DNA from: Sulfitobacter mediterraneus
GTDB taxonomy: Bacteria > Pseudomonadota > Alphaproteobacteria > Rhodobacterales > Rhodobacteraceae
Direction: 5' to 3'
Length of the DNA: 64,000 bases
Assembly (NCBI RefSeq): GCF_016801775.1
Contig: NZ_CP069004.1
Location: forward strand, 310,001-374,000
Position numbers and translations under genes: made by a program. The first letter of the stretch is position 1; each line of letters opens with the position of its first letter. The notes under the pieces are model-generated. The model was given only the letters and a program-made list of their open reading frames with translations, was not told the DNA's origin and ran no database searches. Below are positions 1 to 8,584 of this stretch, in pieces.

Positions 1-990
1 GACGTCAAAGCGCTGGATCAGGACGCCCGCGGCGCGTTGCGCAAGCACGGCATCCGGTTTGGGCAATTCACGATCTTTATGCCGCTTTTGCTGAAGCCCG
101 CACCTACGCGCCTGCGTCTGGTGCTGTGGTCGCTGTCCAAAGGTCTGGCCGAATTCCCGGAAAGCCCGCCTCCCGGTCTGGTCACGATCCCTGTTGAAAA
201 AGACGCGCCCGAAGGGGCCGACACGATGTCCGGCTACCGCAACGCAGGCAGCCGCGCGATCCGCATCGACATGCTGGAACGCCTGGCTGACATGCTGCGG
301 GCAGAGGATTCGCGCGGCGGGTTCGAGGCCAAGGCAGATATGCTGTCGATCACGGGTATGACGCTGGAACAATTCTCGGAGCTGATGCAGGGTCTCGGCT
401 ACAAGGCCGAAAAAGGTGAACGGGTGAAGGTCAAGGCGGTGGATGCCGTTGTGCCCAAAGACGGGGCAGGTACGGCAGACGCGGGCGACACGCCGGTTAT
501 GGATGTGGCCGCAGATGTCCCCGAAGGCGGCGTAACCGAGGTTGCAGAGACGCCAACACCGGCAGACACACCGGCTGAGCTTGCCGATATTCCGGATGCA
601 GGCGTTGCACCTGTTGCGGCCGAAGCGGCGGAAACGCCTGCGGTTGCCGATGGGATCCCCGCCCAATCCGAAGGGGAGGTGCCGCAAGGCACTGCCGCCG
701 ATGCGGCCATTGCAGACACCGAGATGGAGACCTTCTATACCTTCACTTGGGGCCGCGCCCCACGCGGGCAGCAAAACGCCCGCCGCGGTGGTGGTGAGCG
801 CCCGCAGGGCAAAGGCGGCAAAGGCCGCCCGCAAGGCCAAGGCAAAGGTCGCGGCAAAGGTGGCCCGCGCGGCGACAAGGGTGGCGACAAAGCCAAGAGT
901 TTCTCGGCGCGTCCGCCCCGCAAGGAAAAGCCCATCGATCCGGACAACCCCTTTGCCGCCGCCCTCATGGGGCTCAAGGACAAGACCTAA
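1..990 (+). CDS. RNA helicase-related protein, C-terminal part (5' end outside window)
   Basis: The frame is open from base 1, so the start lies upstream. The visible 329 residues are the tail of a helicase of the mitochondrial SUV3-like type, which in Rhodobacterales commonly precedes the S4 / FdxA / CarD genes found here. No helicase motor motifs lie in the window, so the family call rests on the tail and the neighbours. After about residue 150 the sequence becomes an Ala/Pro/Glu/Thr-rich low-complexity linker. It then changes to a Gly/Lys/Arg-rich tail with RGG- and GKG-type repeats, which would suit RNA binding. The next gene starts directly after the stop codon, so the two are probably cotranscribed. 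Confidence 0.7.
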   Translation, partial: DVKALDQDARGALRKHGIRFGQFTIFMPLLLKPAPTRLRLVLWSLSKGLAEFPESPPPGLVTIPVEKDAPEGADTMSGYRNAGSRAIRIDMLERLADMLRAEDSRGGFEAKADMLSITGMTLEQFSELMQGLGYKAEKGERVKVKAVDAVVPKDGAGTADAGDTPVMDVAADVPEGGVTEVAETPTPADTPAELADIPDAGVAPVAAEAAETPAVADGIPAQSEGEVPQGTAADAAIADTEMETFYTFTWGRAPRGQQNARRGGGERPQGKGGKGRPQGQGKGRGKGGPRGDKGGDKAKSFSARPPRKEKPIDPDNPFAAALMGLKDKT

Positions 991-1377
991 GTGGCAGAAC
1001 CGGGCGCAAAACTGCGCGTGGACAAATGGCTGTGGCATGCGCGATTTTTCAAAACCAGATCGCTTGCCGCAGCCCGCGTACAGGCGGGTACTGTGCGCAT
1101 CAATGGAGACATCACCCAGAAACGTGCCAGCACCATCAGCCCCGGTGATGTGCTGACCTTTGCACAGGGCGATCATATCCGCGTGATCCAGATCGATGCG
1201 CTTGGCACCCGCCGGGGACCGGCGCCCGAAGCACAGGCGCTTTACACCGATTTGTCCCCGCCAGAGCCGCGTTCAAAGGACAAACCCCCCGAGAATCCCG
1301 CCTTTGAGGGAAAAGGCCGCCCGACCAAACGTGACCGGCGGCAGCTTGATCTTTCTAAATCGCGCCATCTTGAATGA
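991..1377 (+). CDS. RNA-binding S4 domain protein (Hsp15-like)
   Basis: A 128-residue protein with a GTG start directly after the upstream TAA. The N-terminal 60 residues match the S4 fold, with the early KLRVDKWLWHARFFKTRS segment and the AGTVRING turn typical of the Hsp15/YrfH group. In E. coli, Hsp15 binds stalled free 50S subunits. The C-terminal half is charged and rich in Pro, Lys and Arg and probably disordered. Translational coupling to the helicase gene suggests a shared role in RNA or ribosome maintenance. The exact target cannot be read from the sequence. Confidence 0.85.
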   Translation: MAEPGAKLRVDKWLWHARFFKTRSLAAARVQAGTVRINGDITQKRASTISPGDVLTFAQGDHIRVIQIDALGTRRGPAPEAQALYTDLSPPEPRSKDKPPENPAFEGKGRPTKRDRRQLDLSKSRHLE

Positions 1378-1429
1378 TCGGGCACTCTGGAATAGCTAGT
1401 CCACAAACAAATCGGATGAAGATCATCAC

Positions 1430-1768
1430 ATGACCTATATCGTCAACGACGCCTGCATCGCCTGCAAATACACCGATTGCGTGGAAGTTTGCCCAGTGGA
1501 TTGTTTCTACGAGGGGGAAAACATGTTGGTGATTCACCCCGATGAATGCATCGATTGCGGCGTCTGTGAGCCTGAATGCCCGGCCGATGCAATCCGCCCC
1601 GACACGGAGCCGGATATGGAAAAATGGGTCGAGTTCAATCGCAAGTATTCCGAAATGTGGCCGGTGATCATCACCAAGAAAGACCCGCTGCCCGAAGCGG
1701 AAGAGCGTGACGGCGAATCCGGCAAATTGGAAAAGTACTTTTCCGAAGCGCCGGGCGAGGGTGGCTGA
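1430..1768 (+). CDS. fdxA: Ferredoxin FdxA, 7Fe/8Fe type
   Basis: A 112-residue ferredoxin of the usual FdxA length. The first cluster region has cysteines at about 9, 12, 17 and 21 ([17 protein letters not shown]) and the second has [12 protein letters not shown] around residues 40-51. This matches the Azotobacter FdI/FdxA family, which holds one [3Fe-4S] and one [4Fe-4S] cluster and carries electrons in the cytoplasm. The longer acidic C-terminal extension (about residues 60-112) is also typical. The gene lies 52 bp after the S4 gene and could be cotranscribed with it. Confidence 0.93.
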   Translation: MTYIVNDACIACKYTDCVEVCPVDCFYEGENMLVIHPDECIDCGVCEPECPADAIRPDTEPDMEKWVEFNRKYSEMWPVIITKKDPLPEAEERDGESGKLEKYFSEAPGEGG

Positions 1769-2077
1769 TTCGGCCTTTGATTCGCGTGATACGTGAAGAA
1801 AATGCTGCAAATTACTGAGAAATATCCGTTTTCTCGTTGTTTCCGTAGGGGCAGCTTTCGGTGGGCCGGTTTTTGTGGTATAGTTATCCAAAGCTGAAAC
1901 TGACGGTCGAACTCTACGGACATACGTGTGACACAACCAAGCTGCCAAGGTTGACACCCACATCCTAAGAATAACGCAACCGGACGCGGGCCAAGGGGCC
2001 GCCGCCCGCCTGTGTTTTTGACGTCTTTCAGCCCATGAATTCAACTGCGGGTCCGCCCGCGCCACAGGAGCCACTAC
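1769..2077 (+). promoter_or_regulatory. carD leader and candidate promoter region
   Basis: This 309-bp stretch between fdxA and carD holds no convincing gene. A TTGACA hexamer at 1951-1956 is a candidate -35 box, but no clear -10 follows it. A TATAGT hexamer lies near 1878. A GC-rich hairpin (GCGGGC at 1986-1991 with GCCCGC at 2004-2009) is followed by a short T run at about 2014-2018. It could act as a leader terminator or attenuator before carD. These are pattern matches only; transcription start mapping would settle them. Confidence 0.3.
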
Positions 2078-2590
2078 ATGACCAAATCGAAAAAGCTTGA
2101 TTTCCGCCCCAATGAGTTTGTCGTCTATCCCGCGCATGGCGTTGGGCAGGTTGTCTCCATTGAAGAGCAGGAAGTCGCCGGCATCACGCTGGAGCTGTTT
2201 GTGATTGCGTTTGAGAAAGACAAGATGACTTTGCGGGTGCCAACGCACAAGGCAACCGAGATCGGCATGCGCGCGCTCAGCTCGCCGGATGTGATCACCC
2301 ACGCGATGAAGACCCTCAAGGGCAAGGCCAAGGTCAAACGCGCCATGTGGTCGCGCCGCGCACAGGAATATGAGCAAAAGATCAACTCCGGTGATCTGAT
2401 TGCCATCGCCGAAGTGGTGCGTGACCTGCACCGCACCGATGACCAGCGTGAGCAAAGCTATTCCGAGCGTCAGTTGTACGAAGCCGCCCTCGAGCGGCTG
2501 ACCCGCGAAGTCGCTGCTGTTGGCGGTGGTGACGAACTGGCTGCTGCGAAACAGGTTGGTGACGTTCTGGAAAGCCGCGTCGCAGCCTAA
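2078..2590 (+). CDS. carD: CarD-family transcriptional regulator
   Basis: A 170-residue CarD/CdnL-type protein. The N-terminal Tudor-like RNA polymerase interaction domain is seen in the first 65 residues (FVVYPAHGVGQVVSIEEQE followed by FEKDKMTLRVP). A helical DNA-binding region follows. CarD proteins bind the RNA polymerase beta subunit and stabilise open complexes at many promoters, including rRNA promoters. The ATG follows a CAGGAG-type ribosome binding site. The gene is followed by a strong terminator and so ends its transcription unit. Confidence 0.93.
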   Translation: MTKSKKLDFRPNEFVVYPAHGVGQVVSIEEQEVAGITLELFVIAFEKDKMTLRVPTHKATEIGMRALSSPDVITHAMKTLKGKAKVKRAMWSRRAQEYEQKINSGDLIAIAEVVRDLHRTDDQREQSYSERQLYEAALERLTREVAAVGGGDELAAAKQVGDVLESRVAA

Positions 2591-2610
2591 GCTTTTGAAA
2601 AATCAGACCA

Positions 2611-2637
2611 AACGCCGCGCCTTTGGTGCGGCGTTTT
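2611..2637 (+). terminator. Intrinsic terminator after carD
   Basis: AACGCCGC at 2611-2618 pairs perfectly with GCGGCGTT at 2628-2635 and is followed by a short T run. It lies 20 bp after the carD stop and just before the stop of the converging cobS gene, so it may work in both directions. Confidence 0.8.
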
Positions 2638-2641
2638 GCGT

Positions 2642-3433
2642 TTAGGGGCTGTGTGCGGCGATCAGGCACAGCCAGACGCCAACCTCTGTCATCTGCTGAG
2701 TGGCGCCCAACACATCGCCGGTCTGTCCGCCGATCTTGGATTTTGCCAGCCTGCCAAGGCCCAGCAGGATCGCCGCTGTTGTCATCAAAATCCAAAGAAA
2801 CGAACCCCCCGGGAGACACAGTGCCGCCACAAGGCCTAGCGCCCCTGCGGCCAGTGTGGCTGTCCCGCTTGGCCGCCCGGTTTGGCCCGAAAGCCCGCCT
2901 TTGCGGGCCAGCGGCAGTTGGTACATCACCGCCACCATCGCCCCGCGCGAAAGAACCGCAGCGCCAATCAACGCGGGCCATAAAACGCCCTGTTCAATCA
3001 CCAGACTGATCGCCGCCCACCGCAGCAGCAGGGACAGCACCAGTGCAATCACACCGTAGCTGCCGATCTGGCTGTCTTTCATGATCTCCAGACGCCGCTC
3101 GCGGGTCCAGCCGCCCCAGAACCCGTCGGCGCAATCGGCCAAACCATCCTCATGCATCGCCCCCGTTGTGACGATCAGAGCCAGCAAGACCAGCACGGCC
3201 TGCGCCATCGGCGGCAGGCCAAACCATTGGCCAATCCCGCCAATGAGGGCCGCAATCACCGCAATCACCACGCCGACCAGAGGATAGGCCCAGGCCGCAT
3301 GCGCCGCGGGACGTGTTGAGCTGGCGTCACAAGCCGGATAGGGCAGCGGCAGACGGGTCAACAAACCCAGCGCCACGGTCAGATCTGAACGCCGAAACGT
3401 TGCTCCAAACCCTTTGATGTCGCTATCATCCAT
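2642..3433 (-). CDS. cobS: Adenosylcobinamide-GDP ribazoletransferase
   Basis: A 263-residue integral membrane protein (E. coli CobS is about 250). It joins adenosylcobinamide-GDP to alpha-ribazole (or its phosphate) in the last step of cobalamin nucleotide-loop assembly. The hallmark motif HEDGLADCADGFWGGW lies near residues 85-100 and is surrounded by several hydrophobic membrane segments. I chose the ATG at 3433 (MDDSDIKGF); a longer frame runs upstream but would extend toward cobT with unrelated sequence. The gene is divergent from cobT, with 82 bp between the two starts, which suggests a shared promoter region. No cobalamin riboswitch fits in that gap. Confidence 0.93.
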   Translation of the reverse strand: MDDSDIKGFGATFRRSDLTVALGLLTRLPLPYPACDASSTRPAAHAAWAYPLVGVVIAVIAALIGGIGQWFGLPPMAQAVLVLLALIVTTGAMHEDGLADCADGFWGGWTRERRLEIMKDSQIGSYGVIALVLSLLLRWAAISLVIEQGVLWPALIGAAVLSRGAMVAVMYQLPLARKGGLSGQTGRPSGTATLAAGALGLVAALCLPGGSFLWILMTTAAILLGLGRLAKSKIGGQTGDVLGATQQMTEVGVWLCLIAAHSP

Positions 3434-3515
3434 TATTTTGCCCCTCCCGCACTTTCGGCCCGGCCCTGCCGCAGCTAGACATGGGCGCAGTTCAATTTGC
3501 AAGCCGAGCGTGCCC

Positions 3516-4529
3516 ATGTCCCAGTCTTTCGCAACCCTGCCTGAATTCCGCGCCCTTCTGGCCGCGCAACATGTTGTTGACGAGGCCGCCGCAGCAGCGG
3601 CACAGGATCACAACATGCAGCTGACCAAGCCCCCCGGTGCCTTGGGGCGGCTAGAGGATCTGGCAATCTGGTATCGCGGTTGGCGCGGCGGCGATCGGGC
3701 CGAGATTTCCGCGCCGCAGGTGATCGTCTTTGCGGGCAACCATGGCGTCGCCGCGCGGGGTGTCTCGGCCTTTCCGGCGGAAGTCACCGAACAGATGGTG
3801 CTGAATTTTCAGCATGGCGGCGCCGCGATCAACCAGATTGCCCGCGCAAACGGGGCCAAGCTGGATGTGGTGGCCTTGGATCTGGACAATCCGACACAGG
3901 ATTTCACCCAAGGCCCCGCAATGTCGGAGGAGGATCTGGTGGCTGCGCTCAAGGCGGGCTGGGATCAGGTAGATGAAACCGCCGATCTGCTGGTGGTGGG
4001 CGAGATGGGCATCGCCAACACCACATCGGCGGCGGCGCTGTCATGTGCCTTGCTTGGCGGAGAGGCCGGTGACTGGGCCGGTCGCGGCACCGGCGTCGAT
4101 GATGCAGGGCTGGCGCTGAAAACCACCGTGGTTGCCGAAGGTGTGGCGCTGCATGGCGGGCAGGGCGACGGGCTTGAGACCTTGCGCCGCTTGGGCGGGC
4201 GTGAACTGGCCGGAATGGCAGGCGCGATGGCGCGGGCCCGTGCCCTGCGCATTCCGGTGATCCTCGACGGCTTCATCTGCTGCGCAGCGGCGCTGTGCCT
4301 TGAGCAGACGCAAAAAGGCGCGCTGGATCACGCAGTGGCTGGCCATCAAAGCGCCGAGGGCGGCCATGCCCGCCTGCTGGAGGCCTTGGGCAAAGACCCC
4401 CTGCTGCAACTGGGCCTGCGCCTTGGCGAGGCTTCCGGCGGCGCCTTGGCGATTGCGGTGATGAAGGGGGCAATGGCATGTCATGCGGGCATGGCGACAT
4501 TTGCCCAAGCGGGCGTCAGCGACGGCTAG
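3516..4529 (+). CDS. cobT: Nicotinate-nucleotide--dimethylbenzimidazole phosphoribosyltransferase
   Basis: A 337-residue CobT that makes alpha-ribazole 5'-phosphate from nicotinate mononucleotide and dimethylbenzimidazole, supplying the CobS partner substrate. Family features include the TKPPGALGRLEDLA segment near residue 40, VIVFAGNHGVAARGVSAFP, GEMGIANTT and the C-terminal glutamate-containing LGLRLGEASGGALA segment. The ATG at 3516 gives the expected N-terminus. The frame is open further upstream to 3414, but that would run into the start of cobS. Divergence from cobS indicates coordinated expression of nucleotide-loop assembly. Confidence 0.93.
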   Translation: MSQSFATLPEFRALLAAQHVVDEAAAAAAQDHNMQLTKPPGALGRLEDLAIWYRGWRGGDRAEISAPQVIVFAGNHGVAARGVSAFPAEVTEQMVLNFQHGGAAINQIARANGAKLDVVALDLDNPTQDFTQGPAMSEEDLVAALKAGWDQVDETADLLVVGEMGIANTTSAAALSCALLGGEAGDWAGRGTGVDDAGLALKTTVVAEGVALHGGQGDGLETLRRLGGRELAGMAGAMARARALRIPVILDGFICCAAALCLEQTQKGALDHAVAGHQSAEGGHARLLEALGKDPLLQLGLRLGEASGGALAIAVMKGAMACHAGMATFAQAGVSDG

Positions 4530-4878
4530 GGCTGGATCTTCTGGCAATGGCACATTTTTTGCGGTGCGTTGGACGGGTCATGCTTATCCTAGGGCTGGGG
4601 CAATGTCGGCTCGGTGGACTTTGTTGCCCATAAAGTGCCACCGCGCCCGAACCGAGGGGCAGGAAGCAAAGCGCCCGCCCCGTCAAACCGTAGGTTTGCC
4701 TTCGGCAAAACGGGGCGGTTCGGGCGCTGCCAAATCGGTGATTTGGCAAATCGTGCTCCGTTTCTAAGGGCATTTTGGGGCTCCAAGCCAACATCTGGCA
4801 ATTCCAGTCAGCCGTTCGATCAACCAGTTCCCGCTCATGGCGCAGCCAAACAATGCCACGCCACTGCCCAAAACCCGC
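4530..4878. other. Gene-free convergent intergenic region with stem-loops
   Basis: This 349-bp region separates the 3' ends of cobT and the Kef antiporter gene. Small open frames here have no recognisable features. The middle part (4643-4748) is dense in inverted repeats and is described separately. The rest shows nothing I can interpret. Confidence 0.5.
4643..4748. repeat. Cluster of overlapping inverted repeats (multi-hairpin element)
   Basis: At least five perfect stems can be drawn. GCGCCCGAACCG (4643-4654) pairs with CGGTTCGGGCGC (4716-4727). CGCCCCGT (4676-4683) pairs with ACGGGGCG (4710-4717). CAAACC (4684-4689) pairs with GGTTTG (4693-4698). TTTGCC (4695-4700) pairs with GGCAAA (4704-4709). 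TGCCAAATC (4728-4736) pairs with GATTTGGCA (4740-4748). The first two share bases, and so do the third and fourth, so alternative folds exclude each other. It may be a dispersed repeat, a bidirectional terminator or a structured RNA. Confidence 0.6.
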
Positions 4879-6789
4879 CTAGGCCCGTTTCTGATCCTCC
4901 TCATCAACCCGGTTCAGAAACGCGGTTTCCAGATCTTTCTGTAGCTCCTTGGCCCGCTCGACATAGGCCTTGTTCTGCGATGGCTCGACATCGGCCCGCC
5001 ACAGCGCCGCCAATTCACGCACCGACAGGCGGTCATGGGCATAGAACATGCGCTGCGCCTCTGCCGCCTCGTATTCCGATAGCCCCATGTTTTCGAGCAC
5101 ATAACGCCCCGCCCGCAGCGAGCTGTCGAACATCTCGCGCACGATGTCATTGGCACCGGCCTGATACTGGCGGTAGACATCCGTCCGGTCATGGGCGCGG
5201 CTGACGATGTGCAGATCCGGCCGTTGCTTGCGCGCATAGGTGATCAGTTGCAGCGCGGCTTCGGGGCTGTCGAGCGCGACGACAAGAACCCGTGCGTCTT
5301 TCAACCCGGCTTTGCGCAGGATGTCGGGGCGGGTGGGATCGCCCAGAAACGCCTTGAACCCGAACCGCCGCATCACGGCGATGGTTTCGGGGTTGTGGTC
5401 AAGAACAACGGTTTGAAAGCCACTGGCTTGCAACAGCCGGTTCACGATCTGGCCAAAGCGGCCAATGCCCGCGATGATCACTGGGCCTTCTTCATCAATC
5501 TCATCGGGAACGAAGGGGGCAGATTCATCAAAACGGCGGCTGATCATCTCGTGCAGGATAAACAGCAACGGTGTGATCAACATCGACAGGGCAATCACCA
5601 ACAGCAGGGTTTCCGCGACGCCATTGGGCATCACGCCGGTGGCCACGGAGAAACTGATCAGGACAAAGCCGAATTCACCCGCCTGCGCCAGACCCAGCGC
5701 AAACAGCCATTGGTCGCGCCCGCGCAGTTTGAAGGCCCAGCCAAGCGCATAAAGGATCAACCCTTTGACGATGATCACCAGCAGGGCCATGCCCATGATG
5801 ATCACGAAATCCGCAAACAGCAGCTCAAAATTGATGCCCGCCCCGACGGTGATAAAGAACAGGCCCAAGAGCAGCCCCTTGAAGGGTTCAAGGTCGGTTT
5901 CCAGCTCGTGACGGAACTCGGAACTGGCCAAGACCACACCAGCCAGAAATGCGCCAAGGGCAGGGGAGAGCCCCACCAGCATCATCACAAAGGAAATGCC
6001 AACCACAATCAACAGCGCCAGCGCTGTATACATCTCGCGCAGCTTGGCAGAATGGATATAGCGGAACACGGGACGGGTAAAAAATACGCCCACTACGATA
6101 ATGGAAATCACCGCCCCGATGGTCAGCAGGGTCACGCCCCAGCCCGGCAGGCTTTGTACAAAGCTGAACGCGGCGTCGGCGGCTTCTGATCCGCTGTGGC
6201 CGCCGTGTTCATGGGCTTTTTCCACCTCTTCCGGGTTCAGCGATATCGATCCGTCCGGCAACAGCCCGCCAATTGTGTCCACCGCCAGGAGCGGCAAAAA
6301 GGCAAGGATGGGGATGACCGCGATATCCTGCGTCAGCAGCACCGAAAAGACAGAACGCCCGCCGCTGGTTTGCATCAGGTTCTTTTCCGATAAGGTCTGC
6401 AACACAATCGCCGTGGAGGACAGTGCCAGCGTCAGACCAATGGCCAACGCCACATTCCACGCCTGATCATAGGCCATCGCAATACCCATCAGCGCGGCGG
6501 TGGACAGTGCCACCTGCAGCCCGCCGAGGCCCAACAATCTGTGCCGCATGTCCCAAAGGGCACGCGGTTCCAGCTCAAGCCCGATGAGGAACAGCATCAT
6601 CACCACGCCAAACTCGGCGAAGTGTTGCAGATCCTTGGTCTCTGCGCCGACCAGCCCCAGCACCGGACCAATCAGGATGCCCGCCGCCAGATAGCCCAAC
6701 ACAGACCCAAGCCCCAAGCGCGAGGCGATGGGCACCGCAATGACCGCCGCCGCCAGATAGATACTTGCTTGAAACAGGAAACCTTCCAT
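4879..6789 (-). CDS. Kef-type K+/H+ antiporter (CPA2) with TrkA-N domain
   Basis: A 636-residue protein of the monovalent cation:proton antiporter-2 family. The first 400 or so residues hold about 12-13 hydrophobic segments forming the Na+/H+ exchanger core in the inner membrane. From about residue 425 an NAD-binding Rossmann fold of the TrkA-N type begins (PVIIAGIGRFGQ, GxGxxG pattern), then HNPETI and VLVVALDSPEAA. Such proteins (KefB/KefC/YbaL) export K+ under ligand control. A His/Gly-rich cytoplasmic loop (HEHGGHSGSE) near residue 195 could bind metal. No glutathione-linked ancillary flavoprotein (KefF/KefG) is adjacent, so I do not assign a kef letter. Confidence 0.9.
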   Translation of the reverse strand: MEGFLFQASIYLAAAVIAVPIASRLGLGSVLGYLAAGILIGPVLGLVGAETKDLQHFAEFGVVMMLFLIGLELEPRALWDMRHRLLGLGGLQVALSTAALMGIAMAYDQAWNVALAIGLTLALSSTAIVLQTLSEKNLMQTSGGRSVFSVLLTQDIAVIPILAFLPLLAVDTIGGLLPDGSISLNPEEVEKAHEHGGHSGSEAADAAFSFVQSLPGWGVTLLTIGAVISIIVVGVFFTRPVFRYIHSAKLREMYTALALLIVVGISFVMMLVGLSPALGAFLAGVVLASSEFRHELETDLEPFKGLLLGLFFITVGAGINFELLFADFVIIMGMALLVIIVKGLILYALGWAFKLRGRDQWLFALGLAQAGEFGFVLISFSVATGVMPNGVAETLLLVIALSMLITPLLFILHEMISRRFDESAPFVPDEIDEEGPVIIAGIGRFGQIVNRLLQASGFQTVVLDHNPETIAVMRRFGFKAFLGDPTRPDILRKAGLKDARVLVVALDSPEAALQLITYARKQRPDLHIVSRAHDRTDVYRQYQAGANDIVREMFDSSLRAGRYVLENMGLSEYEAAEAQRMFYAHDRLSVRELAALWRADVEPSQNKAYVERAKELQKDLETAFLNRVDEEDQKRA

Positions 6790-6808
6790 TGTGGTCCTTT
6801 CAGGAGGA

Positions 6809-7267
6809 TCAGGTGGGCAAAGGCCCGTCGCGTTTAAGTTGGTCCATCACGATCTGACTGTGCACCCGTGAGACCGCCGGATGGGGCAACAGCACCTCAT
6901 GGATAAGCCGGTTCAGGCTGGGCAGATCTTCACAATAGACCCGCAAGAGATAGTCCGCATCCCCTGTCATGGTCCAGGCACTCACTATCTCGGGGCGGGT
7001 GGCCAGCAATCGGCCAAATGTCGCCGAGTTTTGCGGGCCGTGGGTGTCCAGATGCACCTGAACAAAGCCTTGCACGTTCAGGCCCAGCTTTACCGGATCA
7101 AGCCGGGCGGTGTAGCCCTGGATAAATCCTTCCGCCTCCAGCCGTTGCCGCCTCCGTCCGGCCTGCGAGGCAGACAGGTGCAATTGTTCGCCCAGCTCCT
7201 GTGCGGTGAGATGGGCGTTCTTTTGCAACGCGGCCAGCAGCCTGGTGTCGGTTTCATCCAAATTCAT
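6809..7267 (-). CDS. Lrp/AsnC-family transcriptional regulator
   Basis: A 152-residue protein with the full Lrp architecture. The N-terminal winged helix-turn-helix opens with LDETDTRLLAALQKNAHLTAQ and continues through LSASQAGRRRQRLEAEG. The C-terminal ligand-binding/oligomerisation domain contains TGDADYLLRVYCEDLPSL. It diverges from hpd across 141 bp, so control of aromatic amino acid breakdown is a reasonable inference, with tyrosine, phenylalanine or an amino acid as possible effector. It starts 20 bp before the antiporter gene on the same strand, and the two may share a transcript. Confidence 0.9.
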   Translation of the reverse strand: MNLDETDTRLLAALQKNAHLTAQELGEQLHLSASQAGRRRQRLEAEGFIQGYTARLDPVKLGLNVQGFVQVHLDTHGPQNSATFGRLLATRPEIVSAWTMTGDADYLLRVYCEDLPSLNRLIHEVLLPHPAVSRVHSQIVMDQLKRDGPLPT

Positions 7268-7316
7268 GCAGGTTTCCCGCGTGTTTTTCCGGTATCATGC
7301 GGCATATCCGTAAAAA

Positions 7317-7354
7317 TTGCCAGAAAGAAGCCCATCAATGCGCAGAATTGGCAA
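7317..7354. promoter_or_regulatory. Candidate operator between lrp-type gene and hpd
   Basis: TTGCCA at 7317-7322 and TGGCAA at 7349-7354 form an inverted repeat with 26 bases between the arms, inside the divergent intergenic region. Lrp-type regulators often bind several spaced half-sites in such gaps. This is an inference from position and symmetry alone. Confidence 0.3.
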
Positions 7355-7408
7355 GCTCTTGTGCATATCTTCGCTTTAATACCCCTCATGTTAAGAAAAG
7401 GTGACACA

Positions 7409-8503
7409 ATGGGCCCTTTCCCTCACGACGCCCCCAAATCAGTGATCTCTGAAGAGAACCCTGCCGGTACCGACGGTTTTGAATTTGTTGAATTCGCCAG
7501 CCCCGATCCGCAAGAGCTGCGCGATTCCTTCCTTCGCATGGGTTACACCCATGTCGCCAATCACAAGACCCAGAAGATCGAGCTGTGGCAGCAGGGCGAT
7601 GTGACCTATATTCTGAACGCTGATCCCGACAGCTTTGCCGCCAAATTTGTGGAAAAGCATGGGCCGTGCGCCCCATCCATGGGCTGGCGCGTTGTCGATG
7701 CGCAAAAGGCATTGGCCCATGCGGTGGCCAATGGTGCCGAAGAATACACCGGTCCCGGCAAGGCGCTGGATGTACCTGCGATTATGGGGATCGGCGGCTC
7801 GCTGCTGTATTTTGTGGATCAGTATTACGACACCTCGCCCTACAACTGGGAATACGATTGGATCGCCCAGTCCAAGCCGGAGGGTGTGGGGTTTTATTAC
7901 CTCGATCACCTGACCCATAATGTTTTCAAAGGCAATATGGACGTCTGGTTCAAGTTCTACGGTGATCTGTTCAACTTCAAGGAAATCCGGTTCTTCGACA
8001 TTCAGGGCAAGTTCACCGGCCTGACCAGCCGCGCGCTGACCTCGCCTTGCGGGCGTATCCGTATCCCGATCAACGAGGACCGTGACGAGAAAGGCCAGAT
8101 CGTGGCCTATCTCAAAAAATACAACGGCGAAGGCATTCAGCACATCGCGGTGGGTTCGAACAACATTTACGATTCGACCGATGCGATTGCCGAGAACGGC
8201 CTGAAGTTCATGCCCGGACCGCCGGATGCCTATTACACGATGAGCAAGGACCGCGTTGCGGGCCATGAAGAACCGCTCGACCGGATGAAGAAACACGGCA
8301 TCCTGATCGACGGCGAAGGTGTGGTGGACGGCGGCGAAACCCGCATCCTGCTGCAAATTTTCTCGAAAACCATGGTTGGTCCGATCTTCTTTGAGTTCAT
8401 CGAACGCAAAGGCGACGACGGCTTTGGCGAGGGGAATTTCAAAGCCCTGTTTGAAAGCATCGAGCAAGAGCAGATCGACACGGGCGAGCTTGCAGAAACA
8501 TAA
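7409..8503 (+). CDS. hpd: 4-hydroxyphenylpyruvate dioxygenase
   Basis: A 364-residue dioxygenase of usual length. It converts 4-hydroxyphenylpyruvate to homogentisate in tyrosine degradation. The 2-His-1-Glu iron site is visible: His in YLDHLTHNVF (about residue 172), His in GIQHIAVGS (about 250) and Glu in FFEFIERKG (about 330). The C-terminal domain carries the family signatures LTSRALTSPCGRIRIPINE and GETRILLQIFSK. I chose the ATG at 7409 after AAAAGGTG; the open frame upstream reaches back through the Lrp gene and is not coding. Homogentisate dioxygenase and later enzymes are not in the window. Confidence 0.95.
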   Translation: MGPFPHDAPKSVISEENPAGTDGFEFVEFASPDPQELRDSFLRMGYTHVANHKTQKIELWQQGDVTYILNADPDSFAAKFVEKHGPCAPSMGWRVVDAQKALAHAVANGAEEYTGPGKALDVPAIMGIGGSLLYFVDQYYDTSPYNWEYDWIAQSKPEGVGFYYLDHLTHNVFKGNMDVWFKFYGDLFNFKEIRFFDIQGKFTGLTSRALTSPCGRIRIPINEDRDEKGQIVAYLKKYNGEGIQHIAVGSNNIYDSTDAIAENGLKFMPGPPDAYYTMSKDRVAGHEEPLDRMKKHGILIDGEGVVDGGETRILLQIFSKTMVGPIFFEFIERKGDDGFGEGNFKALFESIEQEQIDTGELAET

Positions 8504-8510
8504 TAAAACC

Positions 8511-8584
8511 GAGGGGCCTCTCTGCCTCGGACAACAGGGGATCAACCCCTGACTGGGAACGCCGCATCCACTGGGTGCGGCGTT
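8511..8584. terminator. Terminator hairpins between hpd and the converging gene
   Basis: Two or three stem-loops fill the gap. CCGAGG and CCTCGG pair around 8509-8530, and AGGGG and CCCCT pair around 8537-8550. A strong stem has AACGCCGC (8558-8565) with GCGGCGTT (8577-8584). The last overlaps the stop codon of the minus-strand gene and probably terminates transcription from both sides. Confidence 0.7.

Noticed and set aside
1355..2455. 366-codon minus-strand frame over fdxA and carD
   Set aside because: It is antisense to two well-recognised genes and has no family features.
3434..3515. Cobalamin riboswitch between cobS and cobT
   Set aside because: The gap is only 82 bp, too short for the full cobalamin aptamer, and no B12-box-like sequence is visible.
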